Below the pieces are notes generated by a model. It saw only the letters and a program-made list of their open reading frames with translations. It had not been told where the DNA came from and did no database searches. A program made the translations under genes and the position numbers. A stretch of 7,238 nt of DNA, taken from assembly GCA_043797615.1 (NCBI GenBank), contig JAZDPK010000018.1:1-7238 (forward strand), in the 5' to 3' direction. This document shows positions 1 through 5,420 of this stretch, in pieces. The DNA comes from JAZDPK01 sp043797615 (GTDB lineage: Bacteria > Patescibacteriota > Patescibacteriia > UBA11705 > JABHMO01). The first letter of the stretch is position 1. The number at the start of each line of letters is the position of its first letter.

Positions 1-11
1 AATATAAATAC

Positions 12-40
12 GTAAATTGTTTTTACAAATTTACTTTTAT
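12..40 (+). terminator. Possible AT-rich terminator hairpin before the tRNA
   Basis: Bases 12-20 and 25-34 can form a nine-pair, AU-rich stem with one bulged A (29) and a TTTT loop, followed by TTTTAT. This is the shape of a weak intrinsic terminator, which would end an upstream plus-strand gene outside the window. The stem has few GC pairs and would be unstable, and it could equally be part of the leader of the tRNA transcript. Low confidence. Confidence 0.25.
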
Positions 41-48
41 TGAGACGG

Positions 49-131
49 GGGCGCGTGGTGAAATTGGTAGACACGTACGCTTCAGGAGCGTATGAACTTC
101 GTTCATGAGAGTTCGACTCTCTCCGCGCCCA
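49..131 (+). tRNA. trnL: tRNA-Leu (anticodon CAG)
   Basis: A complete class II tRNA cloverleaf can be folded by eye. The acceptor stem is GGGCGCG (49-55) with CGCGCCC (124-130) and discriminator A131. The D stem is GTG/CAC (58-60, 72-74) with GG at 66-67 in the loop. The anticodon stem is TACGC/GCGTA (76-80, 88-92) with loop TTCAGGA and anticodon CAG at 83-85, which reads the leucine codon CUG. A long variable arm, TGAAC-TTC-GTTCA (93-105), is the mark of tRNA-Leu/Ser, and the T arm is GAGAG-TTCGACT-CTCTC (107-123). The 3' CCA is not encoded (A131 is followed by TTG), so a CCA-adding enzyme must supply it. The A73 discriminator and anticodon both fit leucine. Confidence 0.97.
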
Positions 132-316
132 TTGTCCCGCAGAGCGGGAAAACCCAAAGCACAAAATTCAAAACTCAAATTATTCAAGATTGATTCTTTG
201 GATAATAAAAATAAACAGCACTCCTCTTTCGGCGGAGGCGTCGGAAGGGAACAATCTGACGTTTTTTTACGGCGTTTTTCCGTCGGCGGAAAAATATAAA
301 CATTAAAATAAAATCT
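132..316 (+). other. Non-coding spacer between tRNA-Leu and the DUF5671-like gene
   Basis: I see no convincing gene in these 185 bases. Directly after the tRNA, TCCCGC-AGA-GCGGGA (135-149) forms a compact hairpin with no T tract, so it is not a normal terminator; it may help tRNA 3' processing. Bases 150-185 are low-complexity sequence made of variants of CAAAATT/CAAAACT. Further on, TTTTTCCG-TCGG-CGGAAAAA (275-294) is a perfect eight-pair hairpin 22 bases before the next start codon. GATAAT (201-206) and TATAAA (295-300) resemble -10 boxes, but neither has a good -35 partner, so no promoter is called. Confidence 0.6.
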
Positions 317-1282
317 ATGATTGACGGACAAGTTCTTCCCAAAAGAAATTTGCCTCGCGACGTGTTCCTGCATCTTTTGGCGATCATCACGCTGTACTGG
401 TCGGCGGTGAGTTTCATCATGGTCATGTTCCAGCACGTCAACTATTATTTTCAGGACAAAGCGTTGGGCGACCCGCTGATGGCGGTTCAGGGCTTGCTGC
501 GTTTCGCCTTGGCGTCGCTGATCATCGTTTTTCCGATTTTTTTCTTCGTGTCGTATTTTCTCGAGCGGCTTTACGATCGCGAACCGCTGCTGCGCGAAAT
601 GAAGCTGCGCAAATGGCTGATTTATTTCACGCTGTTCGTCGCCGCGATCGTGATCATCGTCGATCTGGTGCGCGTGATCCTGGTCTATTTGCAGGGCGGA
701 ATGAATTTGCAGTTTATTCTGCAAATGGCGTCCTTGTTTTTCGTGGCCGCGCTGATTTTCGGCTATTATCTGAATGAAGTCCGCGCCGAGAACAACAAAT
801 TTCTGGCGAAAACATTAGTTTGGCTGTCCGGCGTTTTGGTTTTGGCCGGCATTGTCAGCACTTTTTTCATCATCGGCTCGCCGAAGGAGGCGCGGTTCAA
901 AGAATATGACCAACGGAAGGTGAGCGATTTGCAGAGCATTCAATATTTAATCGCCAATTATTGGCAGCGCAAGGAAACACTGCCCGCTTCGCTGGCGGAT
1001 CTGTCCGATCAAATATCCGGTTCATACGCGCCAGTCGATCCGCAGACGAAAGCGGCTTATGAATACAGAATAATTGACGCGAAAAATTTGAAATTCGAAT
1101 TGTGCGCGAACTTCAGTCTTCCCGGCGCGTCGTTGCCAATGATTGAAAACCCAGCGGCGATTCCGGCGTCGATTCCCGGCAAATCGATTGATTCGCAGAC
1201 CTGGGATCACGGTGCCGGGCGCGTTTGCTTCGAGCGGACGATTGACAAGGATTTATATCCGTTGTTGAACAAACAGGATTGA
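317..1282 (+). CDS. DUF5671-like five-helix membrane protein with a C-terminal extracytoplasmic domain
   Basis: A 321-residue protein of unknown function. Residues 17-38, 62-82, 99-121 and 133-153 form four hydrophobic helices resembling the DUF5671 family, opening with PRDVFLHLLAIITLYWSAVS; residues 166-187 form a fifth. Residues 190-310 are a soluble domain, probably outside the membrane, with DLQSIQYLIANYW, then VDPQTKAAYEYRI (240-252) and two cysteines (263 and 304) that could form a disulfide. The DPxT...YxYR pattern resembles pseudopilin heads, but no homology is claimed. Upstream of ATG 317 there is no Shine-Dalgarno sequence (AAAATAAAATCT); the start is kept because the conserved-looking part begins at residue 13 and no other start fits better. 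The gene ends in TGA and converges on the pilus cluster with a shared terminator. DUF5671 is recognised from memory; the function is not known. Confidence 0.85.
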   Translation: MIDGQVLPKRNLPRDVFLHLLAIITLYWSAVSFIMVMFQHVNYYFQDKALGDPLMAVQGLLRFALASLIIVFPIFFFVSYFLERLYDREPLLREMKLRKWLIYFTLFVAAIVIIVDLVRVILVYLQGGMNLQFILQMASLFFVAALIFGYYLNEVRAENNKFLAKTLVWLSGVLVLAGIVSTFFIIGSPKEARFKEYDQRKVSDLQSIQYLIANYWQRKETLPASLADLSDQISGSYAPVDPQTKAAYEYRIIDAKNLKFELCANFSLPGASLPMIENPAAIPASIPGKSIDSQTWDHGAGRVCFERTIDKDLYPLLNKQD

Positions 1283-1301
1283 AATGAATTTTTTCTGAAT
1301 A

Positions 1302-1334
1302 AAAAAAGCTCCCGTTTTCGCGGGAAGCTTTTTT
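1302..1334. terminator. Bidirectional intrinsic terminator
   Basis: AAAAAAGCT-CCCG-TTTTCG-CGGG-A-AGCTTTTTT forms a stem with a single bulged A (1326). It is flanked by an A run on the left and a T run on the right, so it has the GC core and U tract of an intrinsic terminator on both strands. It lies 19 bases after the stop of the plus-strand membrane-protein gene and 11 bases after the stop of the minus-strand pilin gene, so it very likely ends both convergent transcripts. Confidence 0.88.
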
Positions 1335-1345
1335 ATTTAAAATGA

Positions 1346-1813
1346 TTATCTGCTGACGCTGATGGCTGTTGCTTTTTCCGGGTCGCAGGCGCCGATGGTC
1401 AGGACGCCGGTGGAAGCGCGCAGGATGTAGTAATCGGTTTTAGCCGCAGTTCCAGTGCTAGGATCCGTCGGAATGGTCGCGATCTGTCCGGCGGTGGCAA
1501 GGCCGGTCAAATCGGCGCAAGCTGCCAAAGTCGTCTTGGCCGTGCAACCCGAATCGCCGCCGCTGGCGCAAGTACCGATGGTGTAGTAACTGCCGGCGGT
1601 GAGGCCGCTGATCGCCGCCAAGTAAGAACCGCCGTTGTCGACTTGATTCAATTTCGCCGCGTCAAGAACCGCGGTCACGTCGCTCCATCTTTGCGCGTCG
1701 CGCGCCGATTGGAAGCGGCTCAGAGGATCGAGAGCCACGAAGACCACGACCGCCAAGATCGCGATGATCGCAATCACGATCAAAAGCTCGATCAATGTAA
1801 AGCCTTTTTTCAT
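1346..1813 (-). CDS. Type IV pilin, probable major (shaft) subunit
   Basis: A 155-residue prepilin. It has a very short leader, MKKG, then the class III cleavage site G4|F5 and FTLIELLIVIAIIAILAVVV, with Glu at mature position 5 for subunit packing. The region after the helix (LDPLSRFQSARDAQRWSDV) is in the style of pilins from Patescibacteria. The head has four cysteines (82, 90, 99, 143), enough for two disulfides, and a DPSTGTAAKTDYYI segment (118-131) like the C-terminal strands of GspG/PilA-type pilins. The ATG at 1813 leaves an exact canonical leader, so the start is firm; upstream is AATAAAGAAAATT, a weak ribosome site at best. It has its own extended -10 promoter and strong terminator, which supports high, separate expression and therefore the shaft role. 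That role is inferred; it could be another minor pilin. Confidence 0.92.
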   Translation of the reverse strand: MKKGFTLIELLIVIAIIAILAVVVFVALDPLSRFQSARDAQRWSDVTAVLDAAKLNQVDNGGSYLAAISGLTAGSYYTIGTCASGGDSGCTAKTTLAACADLTGLATAGQIATIPTDPSTGTAAKTDYYILRASTGVLTIGACDPEKATAISVSR

Positions 1814-1861
1814 AATTTTCTTTATTAAGAGTTAGTTATATGTTAAAGAGTTGTTTATTCA

Positions 1862-1890
1862 ATTATAGCAGAAAGCAATGCAGATATGAA
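1862..1890 (-). promoter_or_regulatory. Extended -10 sigma70-type promoter for the pilin gene
   Basis: Read on the minus strand, a perfect TATAAT (1867-1862) is preceded by TGC (1870-1868), giving the extended -10 form TGnTATAAT. Seventeen bases upstream is TTCATA (1890-1885), four of six matches to TTGACA. Transcription would begin near 1855, giving a leader of about 42 bases before the pilin ATG at 1813. It lies in the 140-bp gap after the minor-pilin genes, exactly where an independent promoter for the shaft pilin would be expected. Expression has not been tested. Confidence 0.72.
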
Positions 1891-1921
1891 ATAATTATCC
1901 CCAGCAGTCAAAAGAACAATA

Positions 1922-1958
1922 AATTAAAAAAATAAAAAATTAAACCATTAGATTTAAT
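1922..1958 (-). terminator. Possible weak terminator after the minor-pilin operon
   Basis: On the minus strand, ATTAAA (1958-1953) and TTTAAT (1944-1939) can pair around an eight-base loop, followed by a long T-rich run (TTTTTATTTTTTTAATTT). The stem has six AT pairs only and overlaps the stop codon of the PilX-like gene, so it is weak. It may reduce read-through from the minor-pilin operon into the pilin gene, which has its own promoter. Confidence 0.35.
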
Positions 1959-2367
1959 TATCCCAAGACGTGATCGCAAACGGACTGAGCGTCACGTTGA
2001 TATTCAGCGAGCGATAATAGTTGTTCAATATTCCGGTGGCGTTTATCGTCCGCGTGTTGTCCGAGCCGGAAACGATGACGACGCAGTTGCCGCTGCCGAG
2101 CGCGAAATTTCCGCCGGCGTAAGTATTGTCGCGATTTAAATTAAGCAGAGCTTCCTGCGCGCAGCTGTCCGCCTGATATTCGGCGTTCATTCCGTTCATG
2201 TTAACGACGCTGTTGTTCAACCCGGTCAGCGCGTTCAGCGATGTTTTCACCAGGATAACTGAAACGACGGCGGTGATGATGATGACCGCGATGAGCAGGA
2301 TGAATCCTTGCTCTTTTTTATTTCGTCCTGACGGTGACCGGGACGCTCCAGGAATTTTCTGAAGCAT
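1954..2367 (-). CDS. PilX/GspK-like minor pseudopilin lacking Glu5
   Basis: A 137-residue pilin-like protein. A 21-residue leader rich in basic and polar residues (…GRNKKEQG) precedes a hydrophobic helix FILLIAVIIITAVVSVILV. The predicted cleavage is G21|F22, but mature position 5 is Ile, not Glu; a missing Glu5 is a known feature of the tip pseudopilin GspK. After the helix come NAEYQADSCAQEALLNLNRDN and a second Cys in GSGNCVV, a head pattern I associate with PilX-like proteins of Patescibacteria. The likely role is a membrane-anchored subunit of the pilus tip/initiation complex. The gene starts 50 bases inside the upstream GspJ-like gene. The ATG at 2367 is used because no ATG, GTG or TTG occurs in frame between it and the helix; the overlap suggests translational coupling. 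The exact class (PilX or GspK) is inferred. Confidence 0.82.
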   Translation of the reverse strand: MLQKIPGASRSPSGRNKKEQGFILLIAVIIITAVVSVILVKTSLNALTGLNNSVVNMNGMNAEYQADSCAQEALLNLNRDNTYAGGNFALGSGNCVVIVSGSDNTRTINATGILNNYYRSLNINVTLSPFAITSWDN

Positions 2368-2854
2368 ATATTGCGCTGCTGCTCGGGTTGACCGATTTCA
2401 ACGACAGATCCGCTTCGATGGAAACGGCGTTGGTTCCCGACAGATTTAATAATGAAAAATTGATAACTTCGACACGATCGCTCGTCAGATCGATCGCTTG
2501 GCCGGAGCCCTGTTTCAATCGCAATTTCTTTATCGTCACTGCTTGGCCGTTTAAAGTGATTGTTTTGTCGTAAGCATCGATCGTGATTTGCGGATTGCTC
2601 GCATAATCGAGAACCAGTTTGCCTGGATTCGAATTGTAAACAGTTTGGGTGTTCACCGCGCTGGCGCGTTGAGCATAGTATGAAATTTTTTCCATTGAAA
2701 AATCGCCGTTGCCCCTGACTTCGGCGATCACGCTTTCCTTTATCTGATCGTTGATGATGAGGAAAGCGATCGACAGCGAAGACATTAGCACGATTGAAGT
2801 GATGCAAATGTAAACGATAAGTTCGATCAGGGTGAAACCGCGCGCGGTTTTCAT
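2318..2854 (-). CDS. GspJ/PilW-like minor pseudopilin
   Basis: A 178-residue prepilin. The leader MKTARG ends at a canonical site, G6|F7, followed by FTLIELIVYICITSIVLMSS with Glu at mature position 5. The LIELIVYI start and medium length fit the GspJ/PilW group of minor pseudopilins, which join the PilV/GspI and PilX/GspK types in the tip complex that primes assembly. The head after residue 40 looks mostly beta-stranded (KLVLDYASNPQITIDAYDKTITLNG) and has no cysteine. The ATG at 2854 is one base after the TAA of the preceding pilin gene (TAATATG), with no Shine-Dalgarno sequence, so it probably depends on translational coupling. Its last 50 bases overlap the PilX-like gene. The family subgroup is assigned from N-terminus and gene order, not from a search. 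Confidence 0.85.
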   Translation of the reverse strand: MKTARGFTLIELIVYICITSIVLMSSLSIAFLIINDQIKESVIAEVRGNGDFSMEKISYYAQRASAVNTQTVYNSNPGKLVLDYASNPQITIDAYDKTITLNGQAVTIKKLRLKQGSGQAIDLTSDRVEVINFSLLNLSGTNAVSIEADLSLKSVNPSSSAIYASENSWSVPVTVRTK

Positions 2855-2855
2855 A

Positions 2856-4043
2856 TTAATTTGAGAAATAAGGAGGAGGCGTTGTCTTCAAATCTTGGTC
2901 GTACGTTATATTGAAGCCGGAGCTGTTTTTCGCGTTCATATTGTGCCCAGTCATCAGGCTGCCGTTTATCGTCAGATTCGTTCCGTATTCAATTTCAAAA
3001 TCGTGAACCGCGAACATCAGTCCGTTGATCGTCGAACTCGACAAATGGTTGGCATGAATGTCGTCGCCGGCCAGAAGAGCGGGGTAAGCGCCGGTCGGAG
3101 TGATCGTGATTGAATTCTTGTTTTCCAGCGTGATGTGGCGGGTGGCGACGAGCGTGCCGTTGAAAGTGATGTTTGAATTCAACGTGGCGTCGCCTTTGAC
3201 GTACCAGATGCCTTCATAGGTGTTGCCGGCGGCGAAAGAATAATTGTTGTTGATCACATGATCGGCGATCGCTTTGTACGAATCAAAATCAACCGTCGGC
3301 ATGTCGACGGTTCCGTTTTGCGTCACGGTGCCGTTCACTGACATCGAGCCAGCGTTGAAATTGTTCGCGACGGTTATGTTTCCGGTGATTGCCCCTGTTG
3401 ATCCGCTGAAATTGGCGTTATCGCCTGAATAAACGACATTCGACAAATAGCCGGCTTTAAGGCAAGCGGTAGGCTGGCGCCAATTGGTGAAATATTGGGA
3501 AAAATTTTTGGTGAATATCTGGTCGTTTTGCAGCCAGTTGAAAGTGATCGTGACGAATTTCGTGTCCGGATCGATCGTTCCTCCCGTCGCCAGTTCGCAT
3601 TTGTTGTTGCGGGTGACGGCCTGGATGTTCACGAACTTTTGGTATTGCATTATTATGTCGCAGTCTTTGTTCGGATTATTGCTCATGTTTTTGCATTTAT
3701 AAAAACCAACGGCTTTGCCCGCGCCTTTGCCTTGGCGGCAGCGGAACATGCAGTTGTATTCGTTCGTGGAGGCGGACAATTGCCAGGAGTTGCCGGACGG
3801 ATTCAGATCATAATTGCCGTCGGCCAGCAAGTTGAAATTTTCATACGACATATTCTGCAACGCTTCCAGATTTTCTCTGGCCGTTGATTTTATCGCGTCC
3901 AAAGACGTTGCTTTGGCGATTGAATTCGTGTACTGGACGGCCAGCGTGGCAAAGCTGACACTGAAAAAGAAAAACAGGCCGAGGGCGATCAGGCATTCGA
4001 TAAGGTTCTGGCTTTTCTTGAATTTTTTGTACCATTTGCGCAT
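2856..4043 (-). CDS. Large PilV-like minor pilin with C-terminal beta-solenoid domain
   Basis: A 395-residue pilin-domain fusion. The N-terminus MRKWYKKFKKS then QNLIECLIALGLFFFF is prepilin-like with Glu at mature position 5, but residue -1 is Ser11 (codon AGC) where Gly is normal. Residues 57-195 match the head of the preceding gene's protein (TGGTIDPDTKFVTITF, then FSQYFTNWRQPTACL) and contain a 34-residue insert with Cys 98, 102, 117 and 128. Residues 205-385 are short Asn/Gly/Thr-rich repeats (GNITVANNFN, NSNITFNGTLVATRHITL, INGLMFAV, TINGSLMTGHNMN), typical of a right-handed beta-solenoid like those on some PilX-type proteins. The frame stays open upstream to 4211, but that part overlaps the previous gene deeply and is basic junk; ATG 4043 lies 16 bases after its stop. 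The likely role is a tip or adhesive subunit; this is inferred. Confidence 0.85.
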   Translation of the reverse strand: MRKWYKKFKKSQNLIECLIALGLFFFFSVSFATLAVQYTNSIAKATSLDAIKSTARENLEALQNMSYENFNLLADGNYDLNPSGNSWQLSASTNEYNCMFRCRQGKGAGKAVGFYKCKNMSNNPNKDCDIIMQYQKFVNIQAVTRNNKCELATGGTIDPDTKFVTITFNWLQNDQIFTKNFSQYFTNWRQPTACLKAGYLSNVVYSGDNANFSGSTGAITGNITVANNFNAGSMSVNGTVTQNGTVDMPTVDFDSYKAIADHVINNNYSFAAGNTYEGIWYVKGDATLNSNITFNGTLVATRHITLENKNSITITPTGAYPALLAGDDIHANHLSSSTINGLMFAVHDFEIEYGTNLTINGSLMTGHNMNAKNSSGFNITYDQDLKTTPPPYFSN

Positions 4044-4059
4044 AGGATTGATTAATATT

Positions 4060-4947
4060 TTAAGGAATAAAAGGCGGCGTGGTGATTTCCGTGATTGACG
4101 TGCCGTCGGACATGATGGCGGTGATGGTGAAAGTGGAGCCGTCGACTTTGGAATCGAAGCGAATGTTGTCGATGTCGTAGGAAACGCCAGGCTGGAGAAT
4201 GAAATTTTCAATGTCGATGACCGTGCCGGACGGCTGAACGCCGCTTGGCGAACCGATCCCGCTTGTCGAATGCCAGTAGTTAGAGCCGTTTATTTTGATG
4301 TAAGTGATGTTGCCCGGTTTTGTCCAGGTCAGTTGCATTTTATCCAGCGTAATGGGCGCGGTCCCGGTATTCTTTATTTTTGTCCCGGTCAGTGATTTTT
4401 TTGTCGCGTCGATGACGGAAGCGCTGACATCGATCGTCAGATAGCGCACTTCGCCTTTTTTCGCCAAGCAGGCGGTCGGGTTTTTCCACGACGTTAATAA
4501 CTGGCTAAAGGAACGGGTGCGGTTTCCTGGCGGCATTTGCCAAGACACATTTACTGTTACAAGCTTGGTGTCCGGGTCGATTTCGCCGCCCGTTTCAACG
4601 ATTTGGCAGTTGGCGTCGCGCTTCACCGGCGCAATCATTATTGTTCTTTCATATTTATTTTCAATGGTGTCCGGCGCGCTTTTCAATTGCCAAACGCCGC
4701 CTTGAATTTCCACGCCGTATTCTCCATCAGTCAATAAAGACCAATTTTGCATTGAAATGCCGCGCAGCGCTTCGAATCCGGCGTTCGCGACCGCGCTTGA
4801 CTCGGCCGTTTCATTTATTTTATTCAAGGAATTGAATTTGGACGAGATGAGCACGCCGGCCGAGGCGATGAAAACAGCGAAAATCGCCAGGGCCAAGATC
4901 ACTTCCGCCAAAGTCTGGCCTTTTCTTTTTGAAATGTTTTTTTTCAT
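4060..4947 (-). CDS. PilV/GspI-like minor pilin with a C-terminal beta-sandwich module
   Basis: A 295-residue prepilin. MKKNISKRKG|QTLAEVILALAIFAVFI shows the G10|Q11 site with Glu at mature position 5; the QTLAEVILAL form is typical of PilV/GspI-type minor pilins. The head (residues 50-162) includes FEALRGISMQNWSLLTDGEY, GGVWQL, ETGGEIDPDTKLVTVNVSW and SWKNPTACL, with two cysteines (114, 160) that can pair. This head is shared with the next gene's protein. Residues 168-290 are a separate beta-rich module (LTGTKIKNTGTAPITLDKMQ, then an ITYIKINGSNYWHS stretch), most like an Ig-type sandwich; its ligand is unknown. The ATG at 4947 follows the TAA of the upstream gene after one base (TAAAATG), implying coupled translation. 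Probable role: minor pilin of the initiation/tip complex. Confidence 0.87.
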   Translation of the reverse strand: MKKNISKRKGQTLAEVILALAIFAVFIASAGVLISSKFNSLNKINETAESSAVANAGFEALRGISMQNWSLLTDGEYGVEIQGGVWQLKSAPDTIENKYERTIMIAPVKRDANCQIVETGGEIDPDTKLVTVNVSWQMPPGNRTRSFSQLLTSWKNPTACLAKKGEVRYLTIDVSASVIDATKKSLTGTKIKNTGTAPITLDKMQLTWTKPGNITYIKINGSNYWHSTSGIGSPSGVQPSGTVIDIENFILQPGVSYDIDNIRFDSKVDGSTFTITAIMSDGTSITEITTPPFIP

Positions 4948-4948
4948 T

Positions 4949-5416
4949 TTAATAAATTAGTCCGACCGAGTTGACGCTGATTTTTTCGGTCGCATTGTTC
5001 GAGTTGTTGATGATCGCAATGTCGCCGGTGGTCGACGGCAAGCCGGTTTTCAAATTGAATTTGACTTCAGATAATCCGGAAAATCGAAAATTCGTGGGCA
5101 ATTCGTTCAGTGAGTCGAAGCTTTGATTGCGGCCGGCATACGAATCGCCTTGGTAAATCGTGTATTGATTGTTCAGAAAATAAACGCCGAACGAGCTGTT
5201 GTTTTCGCCGGCGCGGGCCTTGCTCTGGGTCAACCGGACGTTTTCCAGCACTTCCTGCTTGCTCGAGTTCAAAACGCCGAACGATTGGAAAAAAGAATAA
5301 AAAGGCACTGAGGCCGCGACCAAAATTATGGTAATCGTTAAAACCACCATCACTTCCATCAGAGTGAATCCGCTTTGAGCGTTTAATTGAAAAATATTGT
5401 TTTTTCGCGCGTTCAT
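4949..5416 (-). CDS. GspH/FimT-like minor pseudopilin
   Basis: A 155-residue prepilin. A 16-residue leader ends in NAQSG|FTLMEVMVVLTITIILVAAS, with Glu at mature position 5. The length and C-terminal pattern (VKFNLKTGLPSTTGDIAII ... ISVNSVGLIY, beta strands ending in a Val-Asn-x-x-Gly turn) fit GspH/FimT pseudopilins, which work in the pilus tip complex. There is no cysteine. The open frame extends upstream to 5599, but that part lies inside pilC and is low-complexity Ser/Arg; the ATG at 5416 comes four bases after the pilC stop and gives a proper leader. The bases before it are AACAATAAAAAA, with no Shine-Dalgarno sequence. It sits between pilC and the PilV-like gene in one tight transcription unit. 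FimT-like proteins can also bind DNA in some bacteria; nothing here shows that. Confidence 0.87.
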   Translation of the reverse strand: MNARKNNIFQLNAQSGFTLMEVMVVLTITIILVAASVPFYSFFQSFGVLNSSKQEVLENVRLTQSKARAGENNSSFGVYFLNNQYTIYQGDSYAGRNQSFDSLNELPTNFRFSGLSEVKFNLKTGLPSTTGDIAIINNSNNATEKISVNSVGLIY

Positions 5417-5420
5417 TTTT

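Noticed and set aside
3..8. TATAAA as a -10 box for tRNA-Leu
   Set aside because: The -35 region would be outside the window, and a terminator-like hairpin lies between it and the tRNA, so a promoter cannot be supported.
135..149. TCCCGC hairpin after the tRNA as an intrinsic terminator
   Set aside because: It is followed by AAAAC on the plus strand and by no T tract on the minus strand, so it lacks the U run of an intrinsic terminator.
23..724. 233-codon open frame on the minus strand over the tRNA and the membrane-protein gene
   Set aside because: It crosses a clear tRNA gene and is antisense to a well-supported membrane protein; its His/Asp/Gln/Arg-rich product is typical of an antisense artefact.
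2247..2807. 186-codon open frame on the minus strand
   Set aside because: It is a shifted-frame shadow of the GspJ-like and PilX-like genes; the product is Arg/Ser/His/Gln-rich with no recognisable domain.
3495..3887. 130-codon plus-strand open frame with hydrophobic stretches
   Set aside because: It is antisense to the pilin head coding region, which has strong paralogue support; the hydrophobic stretches come from complementing polar codons.
4044..4211. N-terminal extension of the solenoid pilin in the same open frame
   Set aside because: It overlaps the upstream pilin gene by about 150 bases, has a Ser/Pro/Arg-rich composition with no sense as a leader, and would place the prepilin site deep inside the protein. 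ATG 4043 gives a proper leader.
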